Source of the DNA: Legionella feeleii
Lineage (GTDB): Bacteria; Pseudomonadota; Gammaproteobacteria; Legionellales; Legionellaceae
Assembly: GCF_001467625.1 (NCBI RefSeq)
Contig: NZ_LNYB01000018.1
Location: 46,440-110,439, forward strand
DNA length: 64,000 nt
Reading direction: 5' to 3'
Shown here: piece after piece, positions 29,394 to 37,392 of the stretch
Layout: the number at the start of each line of letters is the position of its first letter
How positions within the stretch are numbered: the first letter of the stretch is position 1
Position numbers and translations under genes: made by a program
Notes under the pieces: model-generated
The model's database searches: none
What the model was told of the DNA's origin: nothing
The model's input: the letters and a program-made list of their open reading frames with translations, nothing else

Positions 29394-29780
29394 ATGTTGT
29401 TATTTAAATATTTAGCGTCCCAGCTCTATGATGGATTTATTCTACTCGCTTTGTTTTTTGCCTTTACCGCTGTTTGCCTTTGTATCAACCATGGTGTAGC
29501 CATTCCGCCTGCCTCACGCTGGTATCAATTCAGCCTCCTGGCAATTTTTTTAATTTATTATTTACTGTCCATTTGTTGTGGGGGAAAAACGATTGGAATG
29601 CGTGCCTGGCGTTTAGCGATTATTACCGAGCAAGGCAATCCCCGCTTATTACAAGCTATCATGCGCCTCATTCTATTAATACCCGCAATGCTAGGCGCGC
29701 TGCTATTGTGGCAAAACCCACAAACATTCGTTTTACGATGGACAAAAACTGAATTAATCTCAGCCGATAAATTGGGATAA
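29394..29780 (+). CDS. RDD-family membrane protein
   Basis: 128 residues. The N-terminus KYLASQLYDGFILLALFF has the Arg-Asp-Asp-like position as Q-Y-D, and GKTIGMRAWRLAII is the second conserved RDD-family element; three or four hydrophobic helices are present. Function in the family is vague (transport or stress). AAAGGA precedes ATG 29394, and the gene follows the HDOD gene by 10 bp, so they form a pair. Confidence 0.78.
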   Translation: MLLFKYLASQLYDGFILLALFFAFTAVCLCINHGVAIPPASRWYQFSLLAIFLIYYLLSICCGGKTIGMRAWRLAIITEQGNPRLLQAIMRLILLIPAMLGALLLWQNPQTFVLRWTKTELISADKLG

Positions 29781-29802
29781 ATCCCAAAACCGCTCTTTGA
29801 GT

Positions 29803-30429
29803 TTAACGAGGGGTCACTCGAGCTGAGCCATGAGACTGGCGGAAACTCGCGCGCGGAGCCTCTGTGGGATAACCATAGCCTTTATCAGCGAGTCGTTTTA
29901 CTATTTGCAGATAACGCTCGCCCCAAAGTCCGGGATCAAAATTGGTGACTACAACATTAAAATTCAAATTAATTACCGACTCAAAGGCCTTACGCTGTGC
30001 AAGCTCGTGGCCAGCAAAAGCAACCTGCACCTCTGTTTCAGCATCAATACCGCCAGTCTTTAATCGCTCAACCAGCAAATAAATCATTTTTTCGATAGTG
30101 TAAAATAATTTACACATCGACATACCGGCAGAATACATCTCCTGCGCTTTGGAAGTGACTAACTTAAAACCATGATCATAAATTGGATAGACAAATTCCA
30201 GCTCACTGGAATCAGGTAAAGGCTCGGGATTAAGAATGACAGGCGGAGATATTGGCTCAATCGTCGGCGTAATAACCGCTAATTCAAAATCAGCCCAATG
30301 CCACCATAACTGGTAAACATCCTCCACACTCCCCAGTGGATTATCCTCATAATCACTTATAACTCTACTTTGGACTTCCGCGCCAAGTTCTGAAAAATCA
30401 ATTTCAGAATTTTGTTCATTATCAGGCAT
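29803..30429 (-). CDS. Conserved hypothetical acidic protein
   Basis: 208 residues; I do not recognise a family. Residues 1-80 are acidic and Pro-rich (VITPTIEPISPPVILNPEP), the middle is a helical region (about 95-150, SKAQEMYSAGMSMCKLFYTIEKMI) and the C-terminal third contains RKAFESVINLNFNVVVTNFDPGLWGERYLQIVKRLADKGYG, ending in a basic RQSHGSARVTPR tail. No signal peptide or membrane span. It is convergent with the RDD gene (22-bp gap) and lies downstream of feoABC but 115 bp apart, so probably separate. Confidence 0.7.
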   Translation of the reverse strand: MPDNEQNSEIDFSELGAEVQSRVISDYEDNPLGSVEDVYQLWWHWADFELAVITPTIEPISPPVILNPEPLPDSSELEFVYPIYDHGFKLVTSKAQEMYSAGMSMCKLFYTIEKMIYLLVERLKTGGIDAETEVQVAFAGHELAQRKAFESVINLNFNVVVTNFDPGLWGERYLQIVKRLADKGYGYPTEAPRASFRQSHGSARVTPR

Positions 30430-30544
30430 TCTTAGTACCGGTTATCAATTTTTATAACTCTATCTTAGCCCAAAATGAGGAATGGGGCACGGCCAAAACG
30501 CTCAAGAAAATGTAAAATAAGTGACAAAAAAGCGTTTATTCGAA

Positions 30545-30763
30545 CTATTCAAGACATTGATAATAGATCGGCGGTTGAATTTTGCATTTAAAACAACTGC
30601 TTTGGCAAGCTGATTTTTCCTGGCAGCAGGCAATAGCCCCTTTTCTTAGCCAGAGCTCCAGCATGGGTTGCAACGCTTGAATATCAAGCCCAAACTCCCG
30701 CGCTATTTGTTGATTACTGGCAACGCGCATACGGCGTATATATTCACGAATTTGAAGCAACAT
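30545..30763 (-). CDS. feoC: FeoC-like winged-helix protein
   Basis: 72-residue regulator or stability factor of FeoB. It starts LLQIREYIRRMRVASNQQIAREFG, the winged-helix DNA-binding-like fold of FeoC, followed by GAIACCQEKSACQSSCFKCK with five Cys that may bind an Fe-S cluster, as in other FeoC. ATG 30763 has GGAG 6 nt upstream and overlaps feoB by 20 bp. A longer reading from 30820 overlaps feoB further and is not needed. Confidence 0.8.
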   Translation of the reverse strand: MLLQIREYIRRMRVASNQQIAREFGLDIQALQPMLELWLRKGAIACCQEKSACQSSCFKCKIQPPIYYQCLE

Positions 30764-32990
30764 GCGCCTCTCCAGAAGCCGATTTTTTGTAAAATAAAAA
30801 TCCCACAGCAAGCCCAACACAAACCAACATCAGTAAAATCCAGATGATTGATTGTTGCGGGTGAACCGAAAACGTTGCGAACTGATAAAACATAACCGCC
30901 ATCGTATAAGCAATAATAAAGGACCAGATAATGGAGAACCACATCAATGAGCGACTGGCCTCCTGGCGAATCACCGCCATTGTTGAAACACAGGGAATAT
31001 AAAGCAAAATAAACAGCAAATAAGCATAAGCCCCCGCTTGCCCATCAAAGCGTTGAGCCATCATTCCATAAACAGACTGCGACATTTCACCATCTGGCGC
31101 ACTGGCAACAATGGGATTTAACAAGGCATGTCCCAAATCCGCCAAATTTTGCGGAATCGACCAGACTGCCATTTGTAAAGAAGCCCAAAAATCAAAATTA
31201 GAGACACTGGCCTGGCCAATATGCCCAAGTTGAGCATAAAGCGAATTCAAGGAACCAACAACGACTTCTTTCGCCAGCATACCAGTTAATAAACCCACCG
31301 TAGCAGGCCAATTATCCTGTTGCAGGCCCATTGGCGCGAAAAAGGGAGTTAACCATTGACCTAGCAAAGACAACACAGACTGGGCACTCGCTTCACCTGT
31401 GCTAATACCACCATGTATAGTCAATGCATTCAAACCACCTAAAACCACACAGACAGGAACAATTAAGCGACCTGCGCGGATAACAAAGTACCGTAAGCGC
31501 AGAGAGGTCTCTCTCAACAAACGCTTTAAGGACGGTTTATGATAAGCAGGCAATTCCAGAATCAATGGCGATGCTTTGCCGCCCAAGGTGGTTTGACGCA
31601 GTACAAAGCCTGTGAGCACTGCCATCAAGATACCAATCAAATAGAGAGAAAACACCACATTTTGCCCCCCAGTGGGGAAAAAGGCTGCAACAAAAACGGC
31701 ATAAATAGCCAGACGGGCACTGCAGGACATGAAAGGGCTCATTAGAACGGTCAATAAGCGCTCCCTTTCCGAATCCAGTGTTCGTGCAGCCATGATGGCT
31801 GGGACATTACAGCCAAAGCCCACGATCATAGGCACAAATGATTTCCCAGGCAAACCCAAAGCTCGCATTGCCTTATCGACAACAAAAGCGGCTCGAGCCA
31901 TATAGCCGGAAGCTTCTAACAAGGATAAAAAGAAAAACATCGCTGCAATAACCGGGATAAAGGTCAATGTCGTATTAATGCCCTTACCAACTCCGTCGGC
32001 AATTAAAGCCGTAAGCCAATCTGGCGCATGCATTTGTGCTAACAGCCAGGCGCTCCCTTGAACAAAGATAGTATCCGTTGTGATATCAAAAAAATCCTGG
32101 AATGCGCCCCCCACATTAATCGCAAAGAGAAACATGAGGTACATCATTGCGAAAAATATAGGCAAAGCAAAATAACGATGTAAAACGATGCGATCAAGCT
32201 TTGCTGTGAAATGCTCGCTACTATCACTGCCCTTTTTCTGTACACGAGCAACTATCTGATGTATTTTTTGATAACGTGCATCAGCGAACACAATATCAAG
32301 TTCATCCTCCTTAGGTATCATCAACGTATTGACCAAATCATCCGATAAAAGCGTATTATCACCCTCCAAAACCCTGTGGGCATAATAGCTGGCCAGGCGG
32401 GAATCAAAGCCCTGTGCTATTAATTTCTGTTCCAGAACAGTTAATGACTCTTGCACTATCGGCGGTAAATCTAATGATAATTCCTGGCTATCAGGAGGAA
32501 TTTTATCAATGGCCTGATTCAACCCATCCAGGCCTATTTTTTTATGGGCCTGAATAGGAATTACAGGGCAACCTAACTGCTGGGCTAATGCTTTTGTATC
32601 GATACTAATGCCTTGTTGCTTGGCAATATCCATCATATTAAGGACAACAATGACCGGTTTACCCAACTCAAGGATTTGGCTGGTGAGATAGAGATGGCGT
32701 TCTAAATGGCAAGCATCCACCACATTAATAATGAGATCCGTATCAAGATTAGCGATTGCTTTTGCTGCAATTTGTTCGTCTTGACTAGAGCCACTTGCAG
32801 AGGAAGTTAACGAGTACACCCCAGGCAAATCGGTAATTTGAATCGTTTGATTCGATAAAATATAGGAGCCTGTTTTTTTTTCAACCGTGACACCAGGCCA
32901 ATTTCCTACCCGTTGATTAGCCCCGGTCAAGGCATTAAATAAAGTCGTTTTACCACAATTAGGGTTACCGGCTAACAAAATATGAGTCAT
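30744..32990 (-). CDS. feoB: Ferrous iron transporter FeoB
   Basis: Inner-membrane Fe(II) transporter with an N-terminal GTPase. G1 is GNPNCGKTTLFN, switch region NWPGVTVEKKTG, G3 DLPGVYSL, G4 NMMD (VVLNMMDIA) and a helical spacer to about residue 260; then two Gate domains with conserved Cys in VPMIVGFGCNVPA and MSCSARLAIYAV, plus YIPCVSTMAV near the end. 748 aa is standard. ATG 32990 has GGGAG upstream and overlaps the feoA stop (ATGA). Confidence 0.97.
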   Translation of the reverse strand: MTHILLAGNPNCGKTTLFNALTGANQRVGNWPGVTVEKKTGSYILSNQTIQITDLPGVYSLTSSASGSSQDEQIAAKAIANLDTDLIINVVDACHLERHLYLTSQILELGKPVIVVLNMMDIAKQQGISIDTKALAQQLGCPVIPIQAHKKIGLDGLNQAIDKIPPDSQELSLDLPPIVQESLTVLEQKLIAQGFDSRLASYYAHRVLEGDNTLLSDDLVNTLMIPKEDELDIVFADARYQKIHQIVARVQKKGSDSSEHFTAKLDRIVLHRYFALPIFFAMMYLMFLFAINVGGAFQDFFDITTDTIFVQGSAWLLAQMHAPDWLTALIADGVGKGINTTLTFIPVIAAMFFFLSLLEASGYMARAAFVVDKAMRALGLPGKSFVPMIVGFGCNVPAIMAARTLDSERERLLTVLMSPFMSCSARLAIYAVFVAAFFPTGGQNVVFSLYLIGILMAVLTGFVLRQTTLGGKASPLILELPAYHKPSLKRLLRETSLRLRYFVIRAGRLIVPVCVVLGGLNALTIHGGISTGEASAQSVLSLLGQWLTPFFAPMGLQQDNWPATVGLLTGMLAKEVVVGSLNSLYAQLGHIGQASVSNFDFWASLQMAVWSIPQNLADLGHALLNPIVASAPDGEMSQSVYGMMAQRFDGQAGAYAYLLFILLYIPCVSTMAVIRQEASRSLMWFSIIWSFIIAYTMAVMFYQFATFSVHPQQSIIWILLMLVCVGLAVGFLFYKKSASGEAHVASNS

Positions 32991-33217
32991 AAACGCTCCC
33001 ATATTAACTCACCAGCTTCTTCCTTTCGCAGGGTTAACGAGGTACCACGTACTTCGACTTGAATTGGACAACCCAAAGGGGCTACTCTTATTACTGCCAG
33101 CTCTACACCGCGAGTAATGCCCAGAGATAACAATTTACGTCTATAAACGGCGTCGGTCTGGCCAAAATCAACCAAACGAACATGATCACCCTTTACCAAT
33201 TCAGTAATTCGCATCAT
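32987..33217 (-). CDS. feoA: Ferrous iron transport protein A
   Basis: 76-residue SH3-like cytoplasmic partner of FeoB. It shows the FeoA pattern: L..G....V.....T.AVYRRKLLSLGITRGVELAVIRVAPLGCPIQVEVRG and LTLRKEEAGELI. The start is one of two adjacent ATGs (33217 or 33214). First gene of feoABC, with a Fur box about 45 bp upstream. Confidence 0.95.
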   Translation of the reverse strand: MMRITELVKGDHVRLVDFGQTDAVYRRKLLSLGITRGVELAVIRVAPLGCPIQVEVRGTSLTLRKEEAGELIWERL

Positions 33218-33258
33218 TCCAATTCAAAAACAGATAGAAGTACAAGTTTAACACAAAT

Positions 33259-33277
33259 GATATCGAGAATCATTCTC
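33259..33277 (-). promoter_or_regulatory. Fur box upstream of feoABC
   Basis: GATATCGAGAATCATTCTC matches the classical 19-bp Fur consensus (GATAATGATAATCATTATC) at 15 of 19 positions and contains the palindrome GAGAATCATTCTC. Placed 42-60 bp before feoA, it indicates iron repression of the operon. Confidence 0.85.
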
Positions 33278-33387
33278 ATTTTAGAAAAAAAATAACCATT
33301 ACGCTCGTCAATGATCTTCCCTTTTGCAAGCTGGGATCGAAAAACACTGATTAACGAGCATCGCGGCACACCGTTTATAGGAGCGTC

Positions 33388-33534
33388 ATGAGCAGCGAAG
33401 CACAGGCAATCAATGCTTTTCGGGCCTGGATAGTAGAAAGATCAACAGCCCTTAATTATTTAGTCGCTTTTTTTAGCTTTCTTACCTTGACCAGCGGTCT
33501 CCTGTTCCTGAGTAAAGGGCGAGCTACCCAGTAA
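33388..33534 (+). CDS. Possible 48-aa small ORF or regulator remnant
   Basis: ATG 33388 is preceded by AGGAG at good spacing; the ORF runs 48 codons and overlaps the 3' end of zapE on the other strand by 75 bp. Residues 1-22 (SSEAQAINAFRAWIVERSTA) resemble the C-terminal end of LysR-type regulators (xxAFRxWLxxE), and the frame upstream of the ATG is partly open, so this may be the debris of such a regulator. Residues 22-42 are hydrophobic. Expression is unproven. Confidence 0.25.
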   Translation: MSSEAQAINAFRAWIVERSTALNYLVAFFSFLTLTSGLLFLSKGRATQ

Positions 33535-34608
33535 ATTTTGCACCTGGCGCCGGGGATGGCGTCTGACATAATCGACTGATTGCATTTCCTGTAAACGGCT
33601 TAAAGTACGTTTAAACGAATCCTTCATTTCACCTTGCACATAAAGTTGCGGCAAAGGCACTGCTGCAGAAATAACTAGCCGGATGCCGCGGTCATACATC
33701 ACATCAACAAAATGAACCAGCAGAATCGCATACACGGTATCATTGGTTGTTAAAACCGGAATATCGCTAACAAAAACCGTATCGAAACGATCAGCAATTT
33801 CCAAATAATCCAACTGGCTGCGCGGCAAATTACAAATCACTTTAAAATCAAACCATATTGCCCGCTCACCACATTTAACAAAAGGAATATCCCGCGTTTG
33901 TACCGTCAGATTGCCCTGCGATACACTATTTTGCTCAATTGCAGTAAATTGCTCGTTTAAAATCTTATCGGTAGCGGCGCCAAGTGGATAAAGATAGGCT
34001 TCCTGCAAAGGATCTCGCCCCAAGCGATAATCCTTTTTATCACCCAGGCTAATTACCTCGCAACGTGATTTAATTAAGGCAATTGCCGGTAAAAACCGTG
34101 CGCGCTGAACCCCATTCAAATATAACTCGTCGGGACAGGTGTTTGAGGTTGCCACCAGGATTATTCCCTGCGCAAAAAAAGCCTGGAGTAATTCAGCAAG
34201 AATCATGGCATACGCCACATCATGGACTAGAAACTCATCAAAACACAGTAACCGCGTTCTTTTGGCAAAATCAGCCGCTATACGACGTAAAGGATCTTTT
34301 TGTCCTTGCAAACGTCTTAATTGAGCATCAATTTGTTGCATAAAATGGTGAAAATGAAAGCGTGCTTTCTTACGCTCACCAATTTGTTGATAAAACAAAT
34401 CCATCAAGTAACTCTTGCCCACACCGACTGGTCCATGAATATATAACCCTTTAATATCGTGTTTCTGTCGGCGACGAAACCAGGTCCGCTTCGGAGGTTG
34501 TAATTCCTCTGCAAGCCGTTGCATCGCCAGCAAGACTTTACGCTGCATCAAGTCATCCTGGATATCGCCACTGGCAATAGCCGCTTCATATTCGCTAATT
34601 ACAGTCAT
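33460..34608 (-). CDS. zapE: ZapE/AFG1-family ATPase
   Basis: P-loop ATPase associated with Z-ring constriction. Walker A is GPVGVGKSYLMDLFY (about residue 60), then KARFHFHHFM typical of AFG1, Walker B LLCFDEFLVHDVAYAMIL, sensor TSNTCPDELYLNGVQRARFLP. 382 aa, slightly longer than E. coli ZapE, with a Lys-rich tail ending GKKAKKSD. The start overlaps the stop of the upstream alpha/beta hydrolase (ATGA), so they are co-transcribed. Confidence 0.92.
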   Translation of the reverse strand: MTVISEYEAAIASGDIQDDLMQRKVLLAMQRLAEELQPPKRTWFRRRQKHDIKGLYIHGPVGVGKSYLMDLFYQQIGERKKARFHFHHFMQQIDAQLRRLQGQKDPLRRIAADFAKRTRLLCFDEFLVHDVAYAMILAELLQAFFAQGIILVATSNTCPDELYLNGVQRARFLPAIALIKSRCEVISLGDKKDYRLGRDPLQEAYLYPLGAATDKILNEQFTAIEQNSVSQGNLTVQTRDIPFVKCGERAIWFDFKVICNLPRSQLDYLEIADRFDTVFVSDIPVLTTNDTVYAILLVHFVDVMYDRGIRLVISAAVPLPQLYVQGEMKDSFKRTLSRLQEMQSVDYVRRHPRRQVQNLLGSSPFTQEQETAGQGKKAKKSD

Positions 34609-35267
34609 AATTTAAGTCCTGCATGACTGATCCCTTTAATTAGCTGATCTTTAAACTCAAGCAACTTACCATGAAAGAAATGGCTTGTTTCTGCAAACCG
34701 GGTAACCGATAAAGGTGGTGTTGATTGTGCCGCAAAATCAAGTACCAATGACAAGGGCACCACTTCATCCTCATCACCTTGCATAATTAACCAGGGCTCA
34801 GGTGACGGAGTAAATTCGCGGTAATCATAATGGTGTACAGGTGGGGCAACCGTAATAAGCAACTCATGTTCACTTTGTGCCGCCGCCCGATAGGCAACAT
34901 AGGAGCCAAAAGAAAATCCGGCTAACACAAAACGAGCCGTTGGTTTTTCTTGCTGCCAAAGGCGCATCAATGCCAGCATATCGTTACTTTCACCAATACC
35001 AGCATCATAACTTCCTTCTGATTGACCTACGCCACGAAAATTAAAGCGAAGGCTGGGAATGCCTATTTCCTTAAATGCACGTGCCATGGTTGTCACCACT
35101 TTATTATTCATGGTTCCCCCCTGCAAGGAGTGCGGGTGGCCCAACAACGCCACATAAGATTCGTGCCTGTTAGGAGGTACTGTTAATACCGCCTCCAATT
35201 GGCCAGCCAGTCCGGAAAAAATAAAAGGATGTTCTCCAATCGTATTTAATTTGTTCACTAAAGTCAT
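34605..35267 (-). CDS. Alpha/beta hydrolase (YsgA/CocE-type small esterase)
   Basis: About 220 aa. The nucleophile elbow is GFSFGSY (Ser), preceded by LLGHPHSLQGGTMNNKVV and RFNFRGVGQSEGSYD, the pattern of small bacterial alpha/beta hydrolases; the acid is probably in QGDEDEVVP and the His in AETSHFFHGK. Substrate unknown. ATG 35267 is preferred to ATG 35306 because conserved sequence begins there; the ribosome-binding site is weak. First gene of the hydrolase-zapE pair. Confidence 0.82.
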   Translation of the reverse strand: MTLVNKLNTIGEHPFIFSGLAGQLEAVLTVPPNRHESYVALLGHPHSLQGGTMNNKVVTTMARAFKEIGIPSLRFNFRGVGQSEGSYDAGIGESNDMLALMRLWQQEKPTARFVLAGFSFGSYVAYRAAAQSEHELLITVAPPVHHYDYREFTPSPEPWLIMQGDEDEVVPLSLVLDFAAQSTPPLSVTRFAETSHFFHGKLLEFKDQLIKGISHAGLKL

Positions 35268-35398
35268 AAAAAAACCCGAATTACTAAAAAGTAAATCATA
35301 GCGCATCTTGTAATTTCATGCGCGTTCTTTAAAATCAAGCTCCTGTAAGCATCGACTTAGTCATTTTGATAAGCGGTGACCCTTTTACAGGATTGCCG

Positions 35399-35492
35399 AC
35401 ATTTTGCCAGCTTGAGTGCTTATGCCTTGATTTTCAAGTATCGCAGCGAGACGAGCACAGAAAATCAAGGCATAAGTACCAAGATAAAATGT
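35399..35492. repeat. Dispersed palindromic element, copy 3 (upstream of panB)
   Basis: CTTATGCCTTGATTTTC (35419-35435) pairs perfectly over 17 bp with 35460-35476, loop 24 nt; the outer ACATTTT and CTTG pair with CCAAG and AAAATGT. The ends CTTGAGT and CCAAGATA match those of the elements at 15197 and 21660. It lies 38 bp before the panB leader ORF and may influence its expression. Confidence 0.75.
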
Positions 35493-35529
35493 TAACAACC
35501 TTTAACATAATCAATGGAGGACTTGATCC

Positions 35530-35607
35530 ATGCGACAGGTACCAGTGTTATTTCTAGTTTATTCTATTTTTTCTGCGCCTACCTTCAACCGAGGGGGTAC
35601 CGTATGA
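35530..35607 (+). CDS. 25-aa leader ORF coupled to panB
   Basis: ATG 35530 is preceded by GGAGG at 8-9 nt, one of the best ribosome-binding sites in the window. The ORF encodes a 25-residue peptide beginning MRQVPVLFLVYSIF, with five Val and two Leu, and its TGA overlaps the panB ATG (ATGA at 35604-35607). This layout suggests translational coupling or a regulatory leader peptide. It is too short to assign a function; peptide homology was not checked. Confidence 0.5.
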   Translation: MRQVPVLFLVYSIFSAPTFNRGGTV

Positions 35608-36392
35608 AAATTCAAGATTTCAAAGCAAAAAAGCAACAAAAAAGAAAGATCAGTGTAATCACTTGTTATGATTATCCTTCGGCCTGCACTGTGAATGAAT
35701 CCGATGTTGATTGTGTGTTAGTCGGTGATTCAGTCGCTATGGCTGTGCACGGCTACGAAACAACGATCATGGCAACGATAGAAATGATGGTCATGCATAC
35801 ACAAGCTGTTGCACGCGGCCTGAAGAGACAATTTTTAATTGCCGATCTGCCTTTCTTAAGCCATCGTCTCTCCCGAGCAGAAACGATTAGCAATGTCAGG
35901 CAACTTATGCAAGCAGGTGCCCATGCCATCAAAATTGAGGGCGGCGACCAGGATACCTGTCAAACAATTGCTTATTTAGTTGATGCCGGTATTCCTGTTG
36001 TAGGTCATATTGGCTTAACGCCACAATCCATACACCAACTTGGCGGCTATAAAGTACAAGGCAAAGAAACAAAGCAAGCCGCTGATCTGCTACAACAGGC
36101 TGCAGAGCTGGAAAAAGCAGGTTGTTTTGCGCTTGTCATTGAATGCGTTCCCCAACAAGTAGCCCAAGCGATTACCCAATCACTCACCATTCCTACAATC
36201 GGGATAGGAGCCGGCGTCCATACCGATGGCCAAGTCTTGGTTTGGCATGATTTGCTTGGCCTGCAAACGGAATTTAGACCTAAATTCCTAAAGCAGTATG
36301 CGCAAATTAAAAAGGTGATGTTGACTGCGATTAACGCCTACGTCCAGGAAGTGCAGCAGGCTCAATTTCCAGCCGTCGAACATGCTTTTTAA
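35604..36392 (+). CDS. panB: Ketopantoate hydroxymethyltransferase
   Basis: Makes ketopantoate from alpha-ketoisovalerate, first committed step of pantothenate synthesis. It starts KIQDFKAKKQQKRKISVITCYDYPSA, has VGDSVAMAVHGY (metal/substrate), AGAHAIKIEGG, GHIGLTPQS with the catalytic Glu later in VIECVPQ, and TIGIGAGVHTDGQVLVWHD. 262 aa, normal. ATG 35604 follows GAGGGGG; the longer frame from 35514 is not conserved. Followed by panC after a 90-bp gap with a hairpin. Confidence 0.96.
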   Translation: MKIQDFKAKKQQKRKISVITCYDYPSACTVNESDVDCVLVGDSVAMAVHGYETTIMATIEMMVMHTQAVARGLKRQFLIADLPFLSHRLSRAETISNVRQLMQAGAHAIKIEGGDQDTCQTIAYLVDAGIPVVGHIGLTPQSIHQLGGYKVQGKETKQAADLLQQAAELEKAGCFALVIECVPQQVAQAITQSLTIPTIGIGAGVHTDGQVLVWHDLLGLQTEFRPKFLKQYAQIKKVMLTAINAYVQEVQQAQFPAVEHAF

Positions 36393-36399
36393 CAAGAGA

Positions 36400-36427
36400 G
36401 CCCCCACTACGTGGTAACGTGGGGGGC
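36400..36427 (+). terminator. GC-rich hairpin between panB and panC
   Basis: GCCCCCAC (36400-36407) pairs with GTGGGGGGC (36419-36427) around a loop. No T-run follows, so partial attenuation or message processing is more likely than full termination. Confidence 0.5.
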
Positions 36428-36482
36428 CACGCAAGAATAAGCATTAACAAATCTGATACCTCATTGTTTTTAGGAGTATTTC

Positions 36483-37256
36483 ATGCAGATTTTTAACCAT
36501 CTTGATGAATGGCTAGCCATTCGTCGTTCCCTTCCGACGACTCATTCAATTGGCTTTGCTCCCACTATGGGAAATTTACACGCTGGCCATGCCTCTTTAT
36601 TTGCCGCTAGTAAACAAGAAAATAATTATACTGTCGCCAGTTTGTTTGTTAATCCTACGCAATTTAATCGTCCCGATGATTTCATACATTATCCCCGCAC
36701 TCTGGAAGCCGATCTTGATTTATTAGAAGAAGCGGGGGTTGATTATTGTTTAATACCTTCCGAACAAGAGATATATGCTGATAATTATCGCTATCAATTG
36801 CAGGAAACCACGCTTTGCCAATTGATGGAAGGAAAACATCGGCCAGGGCATTTTAATGGTGTATTGACTGTAGTAATGAAATTACTCAATCTGGTTAAAC
36901 CCCAGCGTGCTTATTTTGGCGAGAAAGACTATCAGCAATACCTGTTAATCCGTAATATGGCCAAGGCTTTTTTTATGGATGTAGCGATCAAAGCCTGCCC
37001 TACTATTCGTGAAGCAAGTGGTTTAGCTTACAGTTCACGCAATAATCGTCTCAATCAAACACAGCGTCAGGAAGCCGAAAAATTTGCGCGAATTTTTCAT
37101 CAACAGAAATCTCGTGACGCTCTCCTGGCAGAACTGGCCAGCAACAACATCCTGGTTGAATACCTTGAGGATTACCAAAATAGACGCTTTGTCGCTGTAC
37201 TAATCGGGGATATCCGTTTAATCGATAATTATTCACTTGAAAGCGTTCAAGACTAG
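36483..37256 (+). CDS. panC: Pantoate-beta-alanine ligase
   Basis: ATP-dependent condensation of pantoate and beta-alanine to pantothenate. The motif [15 protein letters not shown] is the nucleotidyltransferase HIGH-like site; [40 protein letters not shown] and [12 protein letters not shown] (KMSKS-like) follow. At 257 aa it is about 20 residues shorter than E. coli PanC, the shortening being in the C-terminal domain. TAGGAG lies 6 nt before the ATG. panD is not in the window. Confidence 0.96.
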   Translation: MQIFNHLDEWLAIRRSLPTTHSIGFAPTMGNLHAGHASLFAASKQENNYTVASLFVNPTQFNRPDDFIHYPRTLEADLDLLEEAGVDYCLIPSEQEIYADNYRYQLQETTLCQLMEGKHRPGHFNGVLTVVMKLLNLVKPQRAYFGEKDYQQYLLIRNMAKAFFMDVAIKACPTIREASGLAYSSRNNRLNQTQRQEAEKFARIFHQQKSRDALLAELASNNILVEYLEDYQNRRFVAVLIGDIRLIDNYSLESVQD

Positions 37257-37306
37257 AAAAGCCTATCTTGTATAAAAAATAGAAGCTTGCAGCTACAGAC
37301 TATATC

Positions 37307-37354
37307 GCATGGGAGCCGGGTCAACATCCTAATCCGGACTCCAATGCTATTTTT
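37307..37354 (+). terminator. Rho-independent terminator after panC
   Basis: GCATGGGAGCCGG (37307-37319) pairs with CCGGACTCCAATGC (37334-37347, small bulge) followed by TATTTTT. It lies 50 bp after the panC stop and before the convergent carboxylase gene. Confidence 0.8.
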
Positions 37355-37392
37355 AACCCTGCATTTTTGTTGAATTACTTCTTCTATAAGCG

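Noticed and set aside
35514..35603. N-terminal extension of PanB from 35514
   Set aside because: PanB homology begins at MKIQDF with a GAGGGGG site at 35604; the extension is better explained by the separate leader ORF in another frame.
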